A stretch of DNA of 64,000 nt from NCBI GenBank assembly GCA_022794015.1, contig JAAWDZ010000052.1, forward strand, positions 94,058 to 158,057, given 5' to 3'. Of this stretch, positions 19,130 to 28,405 are shown piece by piece (positions within the stretch are counted from its first letter, which is position 1; every line of letters begins with the position of its first letter). Source of the DNA: Eubacterium sp. Its GTDB lineage: Bacteria; Bacillota; Clostridia; Lachnospirales; Lachnospiraceae. Below the pieces are notes generated by a model. That model had not been told where the DNA came from. It did no database searches and saw nothing but the letters and a program-made list of their open reading frames with translations. The position numbers were made by a program, and so were the translations under genes.

Positions 19130-19900
19130 CTACTGAAAATTTTTAATAAATGTCCTGCGGTGGACTGGCGTTGGCCCGTTCGCCTTAATCGCCGCAATAT
19201 GCGCCGCTGAACCATATCCCTTATTCGATGCAAATCCATATCCGGGCAAAATAGCGTCATATTCCTCCATCAATCTGTCCCTTGTCACCTTAGCCACAAT
19301 GCTCGCCGCGCCAATTGAAATACTTTTGGCATCTCCTTTGATAATCGGCACCTGGCGGATAGAAACATCCGGAATTGTCACTGCATCATTTAATAATATA
19401 TCGGGCGTTACGCTCAAATTTTGAATAGCCTGGCGCATCGCTTCATAAGTTGCCTGCAGAATATTGATTTCGTCAATTCTCTGCGGAGAAACCATGCCAA
19501 TCCCCACAGCAACTGCCTGATCCATTATCACCGAATAAAGCTCCTCCCGTTTCTTTGCCGTAAGCTTCTTAGAATCGTTGATATACAGGATATTACAGTT
19601 TTCCGGCAATATCACCGCCCCTGCCACTACCGGTCCGGCCAGCGGCCCCCGTCCGACCTCGTCAATCCCGCAAACATGCCCAAACTGGGCATACTCCTTC
19701 TCATAAAACTTCAGCTGTTCGATACGCGCCATCTCCGCTTCCAGTTTTTCCAGGCTTTTTTTAGCCTGTGCTACCAGCTTCATCACACCGGGACGCATAT
19801 CTGCTTCATATGTTTCGATAAAAGAAGGCAGCTCCTCTTCCTTCGCTGCCTTTAACTCTTCTTTCACTTCACTTATCTTTTTTACTTCCATCTTATCCAT
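19130..19900 (-). CDS. rnhB: ribonuclease HII
   Basis: 256 residues. The RNase HII core begins at about residue 70 with GIDEVGRGPLAGPVVAGAV (catalytic D and E) and continues through YINDSKKLTAKKRE and SIGAASIVAKVTRDR; GYGFASNKGYG lies near the C-terminus. The N-terminal 70 residues are a helical extension, seen in many Firmicute homologues. It removes RNA primers and misincorporated ribonucleotides. It lies 21 bp downstream of rbgA in the conserved lepB-rbgA-rnhB order. Confidence 0.97.
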   Translation of the reverse strand: MDKMEVKKISEVKEELKAAKEEELPSFIETYEADMRPGVMKLVAQAKKSLEKLEAEMARIEQLKFYEKEYAQFGHVCGIDEVGRGPLAGPVVAGAVILPENCNILYINDSKKLTAKKREELYSVIMDQAVAVGIGMVSPQRIDEINILQATYEAMRQAIQNLSVTPDILLNDAVTIPDVSIRQVPIIKGDAKSISIGAASIVAKVTRDRLMEEYDAILPGYGFASNKGYGSAAHIAAIKANGPTPVHRRTFIKNFQ

Positions 19901-19920
19901 CCGTTCTTATTTTAGCTGCT

Positions 19921-20766
19921 TTACCTGGGATCTTCTATGGTAAAACGGCCTGTTTTTCCGCTGCGGAACTCATCTACGACAATAGCTGCCGCTTTACTGT
20001 AATCCAACTCGCTCCCCCGGCTAAGACAATTGCGCGCCTGTGCAATAGCACATAGCACCTGCGCCGCATCTTTGTCTTCTTCAATTCCATATCTTCCTGC
20101 AAGGCTGCCCGGATACTCATGTAAAAGCAGCTTGATAATCTCTATCGCCAGTTCATCCGTATTTAAAATATCGTCCCTGATCGAGCCCACTAACGCCAAA
20201 TGTAGCCCCACCTTCTGATCCTCAAACTTCGGCCATAAAATCCCCGGAGTATCCAGAAGTTCCACGTTTTTATTGAGCCGAATCCACTGTTTTCCCTTAG
20301 TAACTCCCGGTTTATTCCCCGTCTTAGTACATGCTTTGCCGGCATAAGTATTAATAAACGTAGATTTGCCCACATTCGGAATACCAACTACCATAGCACG
20401 CACCGGGCGGTTTTGAATCCCCCGCCTTCTGTCGCGCTCCATCTTTTCCTTGCAGGCTTCTAAAATTGTATTCTGTATCGTCTTCATACCCGCCCTGCTT
20501 CTGGCGTCCAGATTTACTGCAAAATAACCCTTTCTGGTAAAATACTGATGAAAAGCTTCTGTCTTTTTGGGATCTGCCAGGTCTGCTTTGTTCATCAAAA
20601 TCAGACGGGCTTTGTTCTTCCCAAGCAGATCAATATCCGGATTCCGGCTCGAAATCGGAATCCTGGCATCCACCAGCTCTATAATTAAATCAATAAGCTT
20701 GACATCCTCCTGCATCTGACGCTTTGCTTTGGTCATATGCCCCGGATACCACTGATACTGCGCCAT
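19921..20766 (-). CDS. rbgA: ribosome biogenesis GTPase RbgA (YlqF)
   Basis: 281 residues with the circularly permuted GTPase order: G4 NKADL near residue 57 precedes G1 GIPNVGKST near 128, and G3 DTPGILWPK follows. The N-terminal YQWYPGHMTKAKRQM is typical of YlqF. The family assembles the large ribosomal subunit at a late step. Neighbours lepB and rnhB are the usual partners. Confidence 0.97.
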   Translation of the reverse strand: MAQYQWYPGHMTKAKRQMQEDVKLIDLIIELVDARIPISSRNPDIDLLGKNKARLILMNKADLADPKKTEAFHQYFTRKGYFAVNLDARSRAGMKTIQNTILEACKEKMERDRRRGIQNRPVRAMVVGIPNVGKSTFINTYAGKACTKTGNKPGVTKGKQWIRLNKNVELLDTPGILWPKFEDQKVGLHLALVGSIRDDILNTDELAIEIIKLLLHEYPGSLAGRYGIEEDKDAAQVLCAIAQARNCLSRGSELDYSKAAAIVVDEFRSGKTGRFTIEDPR

Positions 20767-20781
20767 ATTTACTGTTTCCTT

Positions 20782-21366
20782 TCAATCTTTAATAAAGCCA
20801 AAATCCTCATAAGGGGAAGTAATAAACCAGGCTTTCCCGATAATGTGCTGCTTTTTCACATTTCCAATATTGGCATATCGGCTGTCCTCACTGTTGTTGC
20901 GGTTATCGCCCAGTACAAAATACTCGTCTTCTCCCAGCAGAATCTCTTCCCCTGCCAGCTCTGCATCCAGAATGGCATCTGTTTCCACCGCCTCTTCAAA
21001 CGGTTCTCCATTTACAAAAACTGTGCCCTCCTGGATCTGTACCGTATCTCCCGGAGTCCCAATCACACGTTTCACATAGTAATGGGATTTTTCATTTCCA
21101 TTCGGCAGAAAAACGATGATATCATTGGGCTTAGGGTCGGTCAGCAGATAAACAAAGCGGTTGATTAAAATTTCCTGATTGTTTTTTAAAACAGGCGTCA
21201 TAGACTGACCTACCACACTGGTGCGCATCCCGATATAGTACACAAACACAAACGCAATTCCCAGCACAATCGCAATCTCAACCACCCATGTAATAACTTC
21301 CTTAATAATCGGTATATTGACTTTCTTTTTTTCCCGTCCGAAATGTAATCCGTTTTTTCTTCTCAT
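20782..21366 (-). CDS. lepB: signal peptidase I
   Basis: 194 residues. There is one N-terminal membrane segment (about 24-46), catalytic S55 in VVGQSMTPVL, catalytic K99 in YYVKRVIGTPGD and the conserved box LGDNRNNSEDSR near the C-terminus. It cleaves Sec signal peptides outside the membrane. It lies 15 bp upstream of rbgA and follows the rplS terminator. Confidence 0.97.
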   Translation of the reverse strand: MRRKNGLHFGREKKKVNIPIIKEVITWVVEIAIVLGIAFVFVYYIGMRTSVVGQSMTPVLKNNQEILINRFVYLLTDPKPNDIIVFLPNGNEKSHYYVKRVIGTPGDTVQIQEGTVFVNGEPFEEAVETDAILDAELAGEEILLGEDEYFVLGDNRNNSEDSRYANIGNVKKQHIIGKAWFITSPYEDFGFIKD

Positions 21367-21392
21367 GTTCGCCTCTGTTGTTTTATCCTGGT

Positions 21393-21437
21393 AAAAAACA
21401 GCCGTACCTGCTGGACTGCCTCCAGACAGAGTACGGC
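21393..21437 (-). terminator. rho-independent terminator after rplS
   Basis: On the minus strand GCCGTAC pairs with GTACGGC around an internal imperfect stem and is followed by TGTTTTTTACC. It lies between rplS and lepB and probably attenuates read-through into the rest of the run. Confidence 0.75.
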
Positions 21438-21448
21438 TTATTCATGAT

Positions 21449-21802
21449 CTATCTTACTTTTTCTTTGACCTTTGCTGCCTTTCCAACACGATCTCTTAAG
21501 TAGTATAATTTTGCCCTTCTTACTTTACCGTAGCGGACAATTTCCACCTTTTCTACATTCGGAGAATGTAACGGCCAGGTCTTCTCTACGCCGATACCGT
21601 TTGAAAATTTACGGACTGTGAAAGTCTCACGGTTACTTCCGCCCTGCCTCTTTAACACGATACCTTCAAATACCTGGATCCTCTCGCGGTTACCCTCTTT
21701 GATCCTGCCGTATACCTTTACGGTATCGCCCACATGAAACTCAGGTACTTCAGCTTTTAACTGCTCTGCTTCAATGCTTTTAATAATTTCTGTTGCGTTC
21801 AT
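21449..21802 (-). CDS. rplS: large ribosomal subunit protein bL19
   Basis: 117 residues from the ATG at 21802 (SD CAGGAGG 7 nt upstream); the frame extends upstream but without a usable start. Signature parts are [33 protein letters not shown] and [20 protein letters not shown]. In most Firmicutes rplS directly follows trmD; here about 11 kb separates them. Confidence 0.98.
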   Translation of the reverse strand: MNATEIIKSIEAEQLKAEVPEFHVGDTVKVYGRIKEGNRERIQVFEGIVLKRQGGSNRETFTVRKFSNGIGVEKTWPLHSPNVEKVEIVRYGKVRRAKLYYLRDRVGKAAKVKEKVR

Positions 21803-21933
21803 TTCTATTCCTCCTGATTTGTCCGATGTTCTTAATACGCTTCTGTAACAGAGGACCATCGCATAATTGGTATAACTAACTATAAGACTATAGCATAATT
21901 TCGGAGGAGATGCAAGCAGTTTTTTCTTTGTGC

Positions 21934-23244
21934 TTACTGCTTCCCTGCAGTCCCAAACACCTCTGTCGGATCATAGGTATTCCAACGCCAATACTCATCA
22001 CTGCTACCGTCATACTTCTTAAACCATGCCCTGTAAACATCATCATAATCTTTGGGCACATAAACCCGCTGAGAATCTATTGGAAAATCAGACATATACC
22101 GATACTTCAGTTTTTTAGAGTGTTTGATTACAGGCGGAACTGCCCCCGTAAAATACAGTTCTTTGACATCCGATACCTGAGTCAATCCCGGCCCAATCAC
22201 CTTTTTCAAATTCCTGGGGAAAACCGTCCTCTTAAACAAGGGCCTTCCATTCTTGTCAAATTGTTTGCAGTTTACCATACTGTAGTCCGGCGTTATTTTC
22301 TCCACCTCATCTGAAATCCGCAATACGCCGTCATCACTTACAATTGCAACCGCAAGACTTTTGTCTTCTCTTCTGTATATGCACTGGCCATCTTTTGCAA
22401 ATGTTTTATTGGCTGTCGAAACTGTCACATCCTTTATCCTCTGGTTGGCGAGCGCATTTTCTTCCATCTTCTTCACGGATGCAGAAATAAAGACTGTACC
22501 AGACGCAACATTGCTGAGCGCATTTTCTTTTATTATCTCTACCCCCTTCGGGATTTTCATTTTTTTCCCAGCGCAGGCCCCAAGGAGCAGAGCCTTATCC
22601 TTCTTCCGAATCAGGCAATTATTCCTGATCTGATATGTATTATTCCTGGCGTATAATTTCAACGTCTTCAGACTCGGACAATCTTGAAACGCCGACGGAT
22701 CTATCTTTTTGAGGCTTTCCGGAAACACCAGCGTTTTCAGACCCGAACAGCCGTAAAAAGCATTCTTTTGAATTTCCGAAAGCTTCTTCGGTAACTTCAC
22801 AGTTTTTACCGCTGTAAAACCACTGAATGTATACGGCATAATCACCTCAACTGTATCTGGGATACATATTTCTTTCACCCGTCTATTATTCCCATGAATA
22901 TTCTTCCACGGCACTATTCCAAACCCTATGATATTGAATAAATCATCTGCTTCTCTGTTGGGAAATAAAGGATAATCTACTGCATCGCCAATACGTGTGA
23001 CTTTCCTGCCTTCTATCGTCTCAGGTATAGATAAAGTACCATGATATCCGTAAATTCTATTAATCCACACTTCCTGTCCATTTTTAGAAAAGAACACTTT
23101 ATAGGTAATATCATTTTTTTCTACTGATACCATTTTTGTTATATCCCATTCACTGTCCTTTAATGCCGCTTTTGTGTCCGATATGCCAAATACTAGCAAC
23201 AGTAAAACTGCCGTACAGAATACCGTAAACAACCGTTTTTTCAT
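21934..23244 (-). CDS. secreted leucine-rich-repeat (BspA/LRR_5-like) protein
   Basis: 436 residues from the ATG at 23244 (SD AGGAGG 7 nt upstream; a GTG two codons earlier is too close). The signal peptide is residues 1-28 (DTKA|ALK). The central part holds BspA-like LRR units such as [20 protein letters not shown] and [20 protein letters not shown]. There is no sortase motif or membrane anchor. Such proteins are surface or secreted adhesins of gut Firmicutes. It is the first gene of the accessory island after rplS. Confidence 0.85.
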   Translation of the reverse strand: MKKRLFTVFCTAVLLLLVFGISDTKAALKDSEWDITKMVSVEKNDITYKVFFSKNGQEVWINRIYGYHGTLSIPETIEGRKVTRIGDAVDYPLFPNREADDLFNIIGFGIVPWKNIHGNNRRVKEICIPDTVEVIMPYTFSGFTAVKTVKLPKKLSEIQKNAFYGCSGLKTLVFPESLKKIDPSAFQDCPSLKTLKLYARNNTYQIRNNCLIRKKDKALLLGACAGKKMKIPKGVEIIKENALSNVASGTVFISASVKKMEENALANQRIKDVTVSTANKTFAKDGQCIYRREDKSLAVAIVSDDGVLRISDEVEKITPDYSMVNCKQFDKNGRPLFKRTVFPRNLKKVIGPGLTQVSDVKELYFTGAVPPVIKHSKKLKYRYMSDFPIDSQRVYVPKDYDDVYRAWFKKYDGSSDEYWRWNTYDPTEVFGTAGKQ

Positions 23245-23300
23245 AACCACACCTCCTGTTTTTCTTTAAAGCTTATAATCTACGGCTTTAAACCTTTTTG

Positions 23301-23423
23301 TCAGCTCACTTGTCCCCATTCTGCCTCTGTTTCCACTGCCAAAACATCAGCCGGGACAATTGCAGAAACAATCATAGATGTCGACAGTACCCCACAAATT
23401 CTTCTACTTACCTTCCACTTCAT
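23301..23423 (-). pseudogene. orphan signal-peptide fragment
   Basis: 40 codons from the ATG at 23423 to TGA at 23301: a basic start, hydrophobic core and VPADVLAVETEAEWG, i.e. an N-terminus of the secreted BspA/LRR type. No Shine-Dalgarno is visible. It lies just upstream of the intact LRR gene and is probably a truncated paralogue; a short secreted peptide cannot be excluded. Confidence 0.4.
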
Positions 23424-23455
23424 ATGTTATATATTTATCATTAATTTAAAGGAAA

Positions 23456-23530
23456 ATTAACAATTAGGTTTCGCTTTTTAATCAAAGTGATCTATAGAAA
23501 ATAAGAAACTATAAAGAAGAGTTGTTGATT
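23456..23530 (+). repeat. copy 1 of BlaI-module promoter region
   Basis: A block beginning TTAACAATTAGGTTTCGC and including TTAATCAAAGTGATCTAT and an SD resembles the regions at 23853-23920 and 26363-26435. Its -35 and -10 (TATAGA) are degraded relative to copy 3. Confidence 0.7.
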
Positions 23531-23700
23531 ATGCCAGAAATATTTCCCGGCAACCTTGCTGATTGTGATATGGAAATATGAAACATACTGTGGGAAAGCA
23601 CAAAATCCATGATGGCATAGCAGATGATTGAAACCGACCTGCCCCTGAACATCTATATGGTACAGGCAGTCCTTCGGAAAACTTTGGAAAAGATTCCTCA
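23531..23700 (+). pseudogene. decayed BlaI/MecI-family repressor
   Basis: From the ATG at 23531 the frame matches the intact repressor at 26436 (PEIFPGNLAD, ILWESTKSMM, IYMVQAVLRK) but has TGA at codon 17 and TAG about 13 codons later. Similarity stops near 23700. It is a dead copy of the regulator that once headed the first module. Confidence 0.85.
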
Positions 23701-23867
23701 TACGGGAAACATTCACTTTGCTAAACTTATTCAATTTGCCTCAAGGTCATTCTTAGAAGTTATATACAAAGCAGCTTGCCGCTGTTACGCCGCTTTCTGC
23801 AAGTGTCTCTGTGTTACATTCCCATCCTGGAATGGATAAATGTCCGAAAGCAAATTTACAATTAGGT

Positions 23868-23896
23868 TTGGCTTTTTAATCAAAGTGATCTATAAT
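23868..23896 (+). promoter_or_regulatory. copy 2 promoter of the BlaI/M56 module
   Basis: -35 TTGGCT (23868-23873), 17-bp spacer, -10 TATAAT (23891-23896), inside the second copy of the repeated leader. The leader SD AAGGAG lies about 16 nt from the M56 start, as if a repressor gene between them was deleted. Confidence 0.55.
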
Positions 23897-23933
23897 ATAA
23901 GAAACTATAAAAAGGAGTTGTTGATATAAACAA

Positions 23934-25088
23934 ATGATTCGTTTTTCTTTTTCATCACTATATATGTCGCTCTTATTCGCTAATATTATGATATTGTTTT
24001 TATATCTGGCTTTTCGAAGCCAGAAGCTGTTGTTAAAGTTCGGGCTTCCAATGGCAGGATCTGTTCTTTTGGCAGCGATCGTGCGTATGCTGGTGCCGTT
24101 CGAACTTCTGAATCTGTCGCATAATATTTATTTACCGAAACCGGTTTCTATGGCAATCGGCGAATTTTTACATCCGCAGTTTTTCGGCGATCGTTTTTCC
24201 TACTGGTCATTTGCGAAGATGATCTGGCTGGCCGGAATCCTGATTTTTGCTGTCCGCACCGTAAAAAGGGAAAGGACAACCGCCAGGGCAATTGCATATG
24301 AGAGCCGGAAGCTTCCGAAATCTGCACCTGCTTCTCGCGTATTTCGCAGAATTCAGAAAGAAATCCCCAGGACATGCCGCATTGAACTGAGAACATTGCC
24401 TATGATCCATGTGCCCATGATATATGGCCTGCGCCATCCATACATCCTGCTGCCAGAGAATTTTGATTTGGATGAAACGAACTTATACTACATCCTGCGT
24501 CACGAATCTGCGCATTATCTTCATCACGATTTGCTGTTAAAGGTTTTGATTCAGCTTTTTTGTATCATCTACTGGTGGAATCCTCTTTGCATACCTTTGC
24601 AGAAACAGACAGATATAGTGCTGGAAATGAGGGCCGATCACGAAGTGGCAAAAAATCCCAGTCAGAAAATGGAATATGCACTCTGTTTGGAAACGGTGAT
24701 GAAGTATCTGCTGAAATCAGTTTCTGCTTCTCCCCCTGCACCTGTCAGTTCAATATCATTTTGTCAAAAGTCCCATTCCGCAACAATACAACGCGTCAGG
24801 ATACTTTTGAAGAGCGAGACGCCACCTCATAAAGGCTTTCAATACATACTGGTTTCATTTATGGCAACCCTGTTTGTTTTATCATTTGTATACATATTTG
24901 AAGCTTCTTCTATTCCTTATGACATTGAAAAGGAAACTGATAGTATTGATGCCAGTAATGCATTTTTTATCGAAAGAGGCGATGGAACATATGAATTTTA
25001 TCTTGACAATGAATATTGCGGTATTATAGATTCTCTCCAATATTTTGATAAAGACATTCCAATTTACAAAGAAGGAAGTGAAGTTTGA
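23934..25088 (+). CDS. M56-family (BlaR1/MecR1-like) membrane metalloprotease, copy 1
   Basis: 384 residues. It has N-terminal membrane helices, the zinc protease motif HESAH (H190, E191, H194) in the third cytoplasmic region, WWNPL just after, a final membrane helix near 305-325 and a short extracellular tail of about 60 residues (GDGTYEFYLDNEY). It lacks the penicillin-binding sensor of true BlaR1. It is clearly homologous to the protein at 26872. Its repressor copy is a pseudogene, its ribosome-binding site is poorly spaced and it has no peptide gene after it, so it may be poorly expressed. Family members cleave a BlaI-type repressor when triggered. Confidence 0.85.
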   Translation: MIRFSFSSLYMSLLFANIMILFLYLAFRSQKLLLKFGLPMAGSVLLAAIVRMLVPFELLNLSHNIYLPKPVSMAIGEFLHPQFFGDRFSYWSFAKMIWLAGILIFAVRTVKRERTTARAIAYESRKLPKSAPASRVFRRIQKEIPRTCRIELRTLPMIHVPMIYGLRHPYILLPENFDLDETNLYYILRHESAHYLHHDLLLKVLIQLFCIIYWWNPLCIPLQKQTDIVLEMRADHEVAKNPSQKMEYALCLETVMKYLLKSVSASPPAPVSSISFCQKSHSATIQRVRILLKSETPPHKGFQYILVSFMATLFVLSFVYIFEASSIPYDIEKETDSIDASNAFFIERGDGTYEFYLDNEYCGIIDSLQYFDKDIPIYKEGSEV

Positions 25089-25178
25089 AACAAACAGATA
25101 GTGGATAGCAAAATATAAAAAGGCATAACAACAAAGCCATCTTACGGTATCCTCAAAAAGAAAATATAGACACAACAC

Positions 25179-25643
25179 CTAATTCATAGCGGAAACAACA
25201 TCATCTTTGATGGTATATCCTCGTTGTTTAAGCAGATTAAGTGCCTGTGAAGTAGTCAGTACGTTTGATTCGTTCACAGGGCGTGATTCAAGAAAGCCTT
25301 CCGGAATATACGGTTTTAAATCTGATAGTATGTGCCAGATAGCGGTCAGGAGCGCTCGATAGATGGCAATGATGGCTTTCTTGTGCCCACGGCGTACTTT
25401 GATGCGCTTGTAACGGTCAGTTATTTCAGTATGTTTCCTGGAACGCAATAAACCATTTGCAGCTTATATCAGAACTGGTTTAAAATAGGAACCAGCACAG
25501 GAAATTCAACTTGATTTGATTTTTTTACTGCTCTGGTCATTGTGCAGACAACATCCTGCCCATGAAACGAGGTGCTTATCTGTAGGGAAGACAGACATAT
25601 CACCACCGATTTCAGAAGCAGGTGGAATAAAGGAAGGCCTGAC
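25179..25643 (-). pseudogene. IS110-family transposase remnant
   Basis: One minus-strand frame gives EIGGDMSVFPTDKHLVSWAG, then FKPVLI, then RIKVRRGHKKAIIAIYRALL, all typical of the C-terminal (Transposase_20) half of IS110 transposases. Two in-frame stops interrupt it and the catalytic N-terminal half is missing. It sits between the two M56 modules and may mark the event that duplicated or separated them. Confidence 0.8.
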
Positions 25644-26023
25644 CATATCACACATGTAAAGGTCACAAATCCATTTTATGACTGGATATCTAACATGGAC
25701 ATCCGTTTTCTGAAGGTATCTATACCTTAAAAAGCTAAAAAGTAAATGTTTCTTTTCGAAAAGTAATAGAAACGATTCATGGCAATTCTGTTTCCTTCAT
25801 ATTAAATATCCCATCCTCTTTCTATCCTGCTGTAGATTGGTCCTTTAGAATCCAGTAATCTCCCGGATATGCCCTCTCCATATACCGGCGAAAAACCAAG
25901 ATTTGTCCCTAAAAAGGTTCTTATTCCCCGGCGCGTTCAACTCCTAAATTCTCAACCGCATTTTATTTGTAAATATTTCTATCCCCCCTCGCATATTCCT
26001 TACAAAGTAGATATACTAAAGGT

Positions 26024-26143
26024 AAGAAAGTTGAAATATCTCACTTTGAAACCAGCGATGTAAAAGCGAAACTAGCCTCCGGGGAGCAGCCCATCTTTGA
26101 CAGCATAGGTACCCTGTTTGATAAATTGGAGGGAAGTGAATAA
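26024..26143 (+). pseudogene. unidentified coding remnant
   Basis: A plus-strand frame without its own start reads VEISHFETSDVKAKLASGEQ then PIFDSIGTLFDKLEGSE and a stop at 26143. It looks protein-like but I do not recognise the family. The rest of 25644-26362 shows no convincing gene. Confidence 0.3.
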
Positions 26144-26375
26144 TGTCGTTAATCGTGACGGCAGTTTTGGCTTCATACGAAGAATCCTTTATACTTTGCT
26201 TCAAAATGCGGTGAAGTTTTTTCATGATATCTTAGATAAGCGGTTCTTCTACCATATCAATACAAAAGTTGGAATAGCGTGCACAGGTTTGATTACAGGC
26301 GGAGCTGCCTGCTGTTTTTATAAAATAAATATATTTTATATTTGTAATTAATTTAAATGTAAATTAACAATTACG

Positions 26376-26405
26376 TTTGATTTTTTAATCAAAGTGATCT
26401 ATAAT
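26376..26405 (+). promoter_or_regulatory. promoter with overlapping operator dyad of the intact BlaI module
   Basis: -35 TTGATT (26377-26382), 17-bp spacer, -10 TATAAT (26400-26405). The perfect dyad TTTGATTttttAATCAAA (26376-26393) covers the -35, placing a repressor in the way of polymerase. The dyad is broken in copies 1 and 2. Binding by the adjacent BlaI-type protein is inferred. Confidence 0.65.
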
Positions 26406-26435
26406 AGAAGAAAATATAAAAAGGAGTTGTTAATT

Positions 26436-26840
26436 ATGCCAGAAATACTTCCAGGCAACCTTACTGAACGTGATATGGAAATATTAAATATACTGTGGGA
26501 AAGCACGGAATCCATGACAGCATCACAGTTGATTGAAGCCGACCCGACACTGACCATCAATATGGTACAGGCAGTCCTTCGGAAGCTTTTAAAGAAAAAT
26601 CTGATTCAGGTTGACAAGATTGTCTACAGCAGAACTGCTCTCTGCCGCAGCTATTCTCCTACCGTATCTGCCAGTGAATTTACCTTACTGCATATCGGTC
26701 AGGAATATCAGAAACTGCGGAAACACATATCCATCAGTACATTGATGGCTTCCCTGCTGAAGGGAGAAAAAGATCCGGAGACACTGCAGCAGGACATTGA
26801 TGAACTGCACACCATACTGGAACAATACAAAAGACAATGA
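26436..26840 (+). CDS. BlaI/MecI-family transcriptional repressor
   Basis: 134 residues from the ATG at 26436 (SD AAGGAG 9 nt upstream). Winged-helix N-terminus: LTERDMEILNILWESTESMT, then LTINMVQAVLRKLLKKNLIQ. The helical C-terminus is for dimerisation and in the family holds the protease-sensitive site. The gene is followed 31 bp later by the M56 protease, the usual repressor-protease pair. No beta-lactamase or PBP2a gene is adjacent; the controlled output here seems to be the module itself and its secreted peptide. Confidence 0.93.
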   Translation: MPEILPGNLTERDMEILNILWESTESMTASQLIEADPTLTINMVQAVLRKLLKKNLIQVDKIVYSRTALCRSYSPTVSASEFTLLHIGQEYQKLRKHISISTLMASLLKGEKDPETLQQDIDELHTILEQYKRQ

Positions 26841-26871
26841 AATACAAAAGAAGATATAGGGAGATAAGCAT

Positions 26872-28032
26872 ATGATTCGTTTTTCTTTCTCATCACTTTA
26901 TATGTCACTTTTATTCGCAAATGTTATGATATTGTTTTTATATCTGGCATTTCAAAACCAAAAGCTGTTGTTAAAGTTCGGACTTCCAATGACAGGAGCT
27001 GTTCTTTTAGCAGTGATCATGCGTATGCTGGTGCCGCTTGAATTTTTGCATATATCGCATAATATTTATTTTCCGGAAGCTGTTTCACAGGTAATTTGTA
27101 AATTTTTACATCCGCAGTTTTTCGGCGATCGTTTTTCCTACTGGTCATTTGCAAAGATGATCTGGCTGGCGGGAATTCTGATTTTTGCTGTCCGCACCCT
27201 GAAAAGGGAACGGGCAACAGCCAAGTTAATTGCAGATGAAAGCTACGAGATTCCGGAAACTGCACCTGCTTACCATATATTTTGCAAAATTCAGGAAGAA
27301 CTCCCCAGGACAAGCCGTATTGAACTGAGAGTATTACCTCTGATCCATGTTCCTATGATATATGGTCTACGTCATCCATACATCTTGCTGCCAGAGCATT
27401 TTGATCTGGATAAAAGGAGCTTATACTATATTCTGCGTCATGAGTCTACTCATTATCTTCATCACGATTTGCTGTTAAAAGTTTTGATTAAAATATTTTG
27501 TATTGTTTACTGGTGGAATCCTTTTTGCAAACCTTTGCAGAAACAGACAGATATGATTCTGGAAATGAGAGTCGATCAGGAAATAGCAAAAAATCCCAGA
27601 CAGAAAATAGAATACACTCTTTGTATAGAAACGGTAATGCAGCATTTGCTGAACCCGACTTCTGCTCCTTCTCCTGAGCCTATGAGTTCAATTTCGTTTT
27701 GTAAAAAGTCCTGTTCTGCAACAATACAACGCATCAGTATGCTTCTGGAGAATGAGACGCCATCTCATAAGTGGATTCGATATACACTGGTTTCATTTAT
27801 AACAATCCTGTTTGTTTTATCTTTTACATACATATTTGAAGCCTCTTCTGAAGTTTCCACTGAAATCACAGAAGAAATTCTCAGGATTGATGTCAGTAAT
27901 ACATATTTTATCGAAAAAAGCGACGGAACATATGAATTTTATCTTAACGGCGACTATTGGGAAACTGTAGATTCTATTAAATATTTCGATAAAGACATTC
28001 CAATTTACAAAGAAGGAGGTGAAATCAAATGA
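26872..28032 (+). CDS. M56-family (BlaR1/MecR1-like) membrane metalloprotease, copy 2
   Basis: 386 residues with SD AGGGAG before the ATG. The topology is as in copy 1, with zinc motif HESTH (H190, E191, H194), WWNPF, a last membrane helix near 305-325 and an extracellular tail containing SDGTYEFYLNGDYWETVDS. It lacks a penicillin-binding domain, so the tail must sense something else. It is co-directional with the BlaI-type repressor upstream and overlaps a small secreted-peptide gene by 4 nt, implying translational coupling. Confidence 0.9.
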   Translation: MIRFSFSSLYMSLLFANVMILFLYLAFQNQKLLLKFGLPMTGAVLLAVIMRMLVPLEFLHISHNIYFPEAVSQVICKFLHPQFFGDRFSYWSFAKMIWLAGILIFAVRTLKRERATAKLIADESYEIPETAPAYHIFCKIQEELPRTSRIELRVLPLIHVPMIYGLRHPYILLPEHFDLDKRSLYYILRHESTHYLHHDLLLKVLIKIFCIVYWWNPFCKPLQKQTDMILEMRVDQEIAKNPRQKIEYTLCIETVMQHLLNPTSAPSPEPMSSISFCKKSCSATIQRISMLLENETPSHKWIRYTLVSFITILFVLSFTYIFEASSEVSTEITEEILRIDVSNTYFIEKSDGTYEFYLNGDYWETVDSIKYFDKDIPIYKEGGEIK

Positions 28033-28259
28033 AGAAATGCAACCTGTTAAAAAAATATGGCACATTATTTTTGCTGTTATGTATGCTTGGCACGTCTATA
28101 TATTATTCCATGCCAGTTATGACTGTATCCGCCTCAGAAATACAGCCTCTGTCAGATGATATACGCTGGGTTTTTAAAATTGAAAACGGCAAAAAATATA
28201 AACGCCTGTACAACTACACAACACAAACATGGGTTGGCAACTGGATTCTGGTTGGCTAA
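28029..28259 (+). CDS. small secreted peptide of the BlaI/M56 module
   Basis: 76 residues. The start overlaps the M56 stop (ATGA) with SD AAGGAGG. The signal peptide ends in TVSAS|E near residue 36, leaving a mature peptide of about 40 residues rich in Trp, Tyr and Lys (DDIRWVFKIENGKKYKRLYN, ending WVGNWILVG). No cysteines are in the mature part. I recognise no named family. It could be the ligand sensed by the protease, an effector controlled by it, or an antimicrobial or signalling peptide; nothing in the sequence decides this. Confidence 0.75.
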   Translation: MKKCNLLKKYGTLFLLLCMLGTSIYYSMPVMTVSASEIQPLSDDIRWVFKIENGKKYKRLYNYTTQTWVGNWILVG

Positions 28260-28366
28260 ACCGGAAGATCCATCTGCTTATCAAAGCAGCCCAACATGAC
28301 AAATGCTTTTTACTAAAGAATAAGATTGTCTATTCACTTTGAATATATGACAGTTTCAAATACCAG

Positions 28367-28405
28367 AATCCTCCGATCGCACCAAAACGCAATCGGAGGA
28401 TTTTT
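28367..28405 (+). terminator. rho-independent terminator after the peptide gene
   Basis: AATCCTCCGAT pairs with ATCGGAGGATT around a short loop, followed by TTTTTCATTT on the plus strand. It ends the plus-strand BlaI module at the convergent junction with the histidine-kinase gene. Confidence 0.75.
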
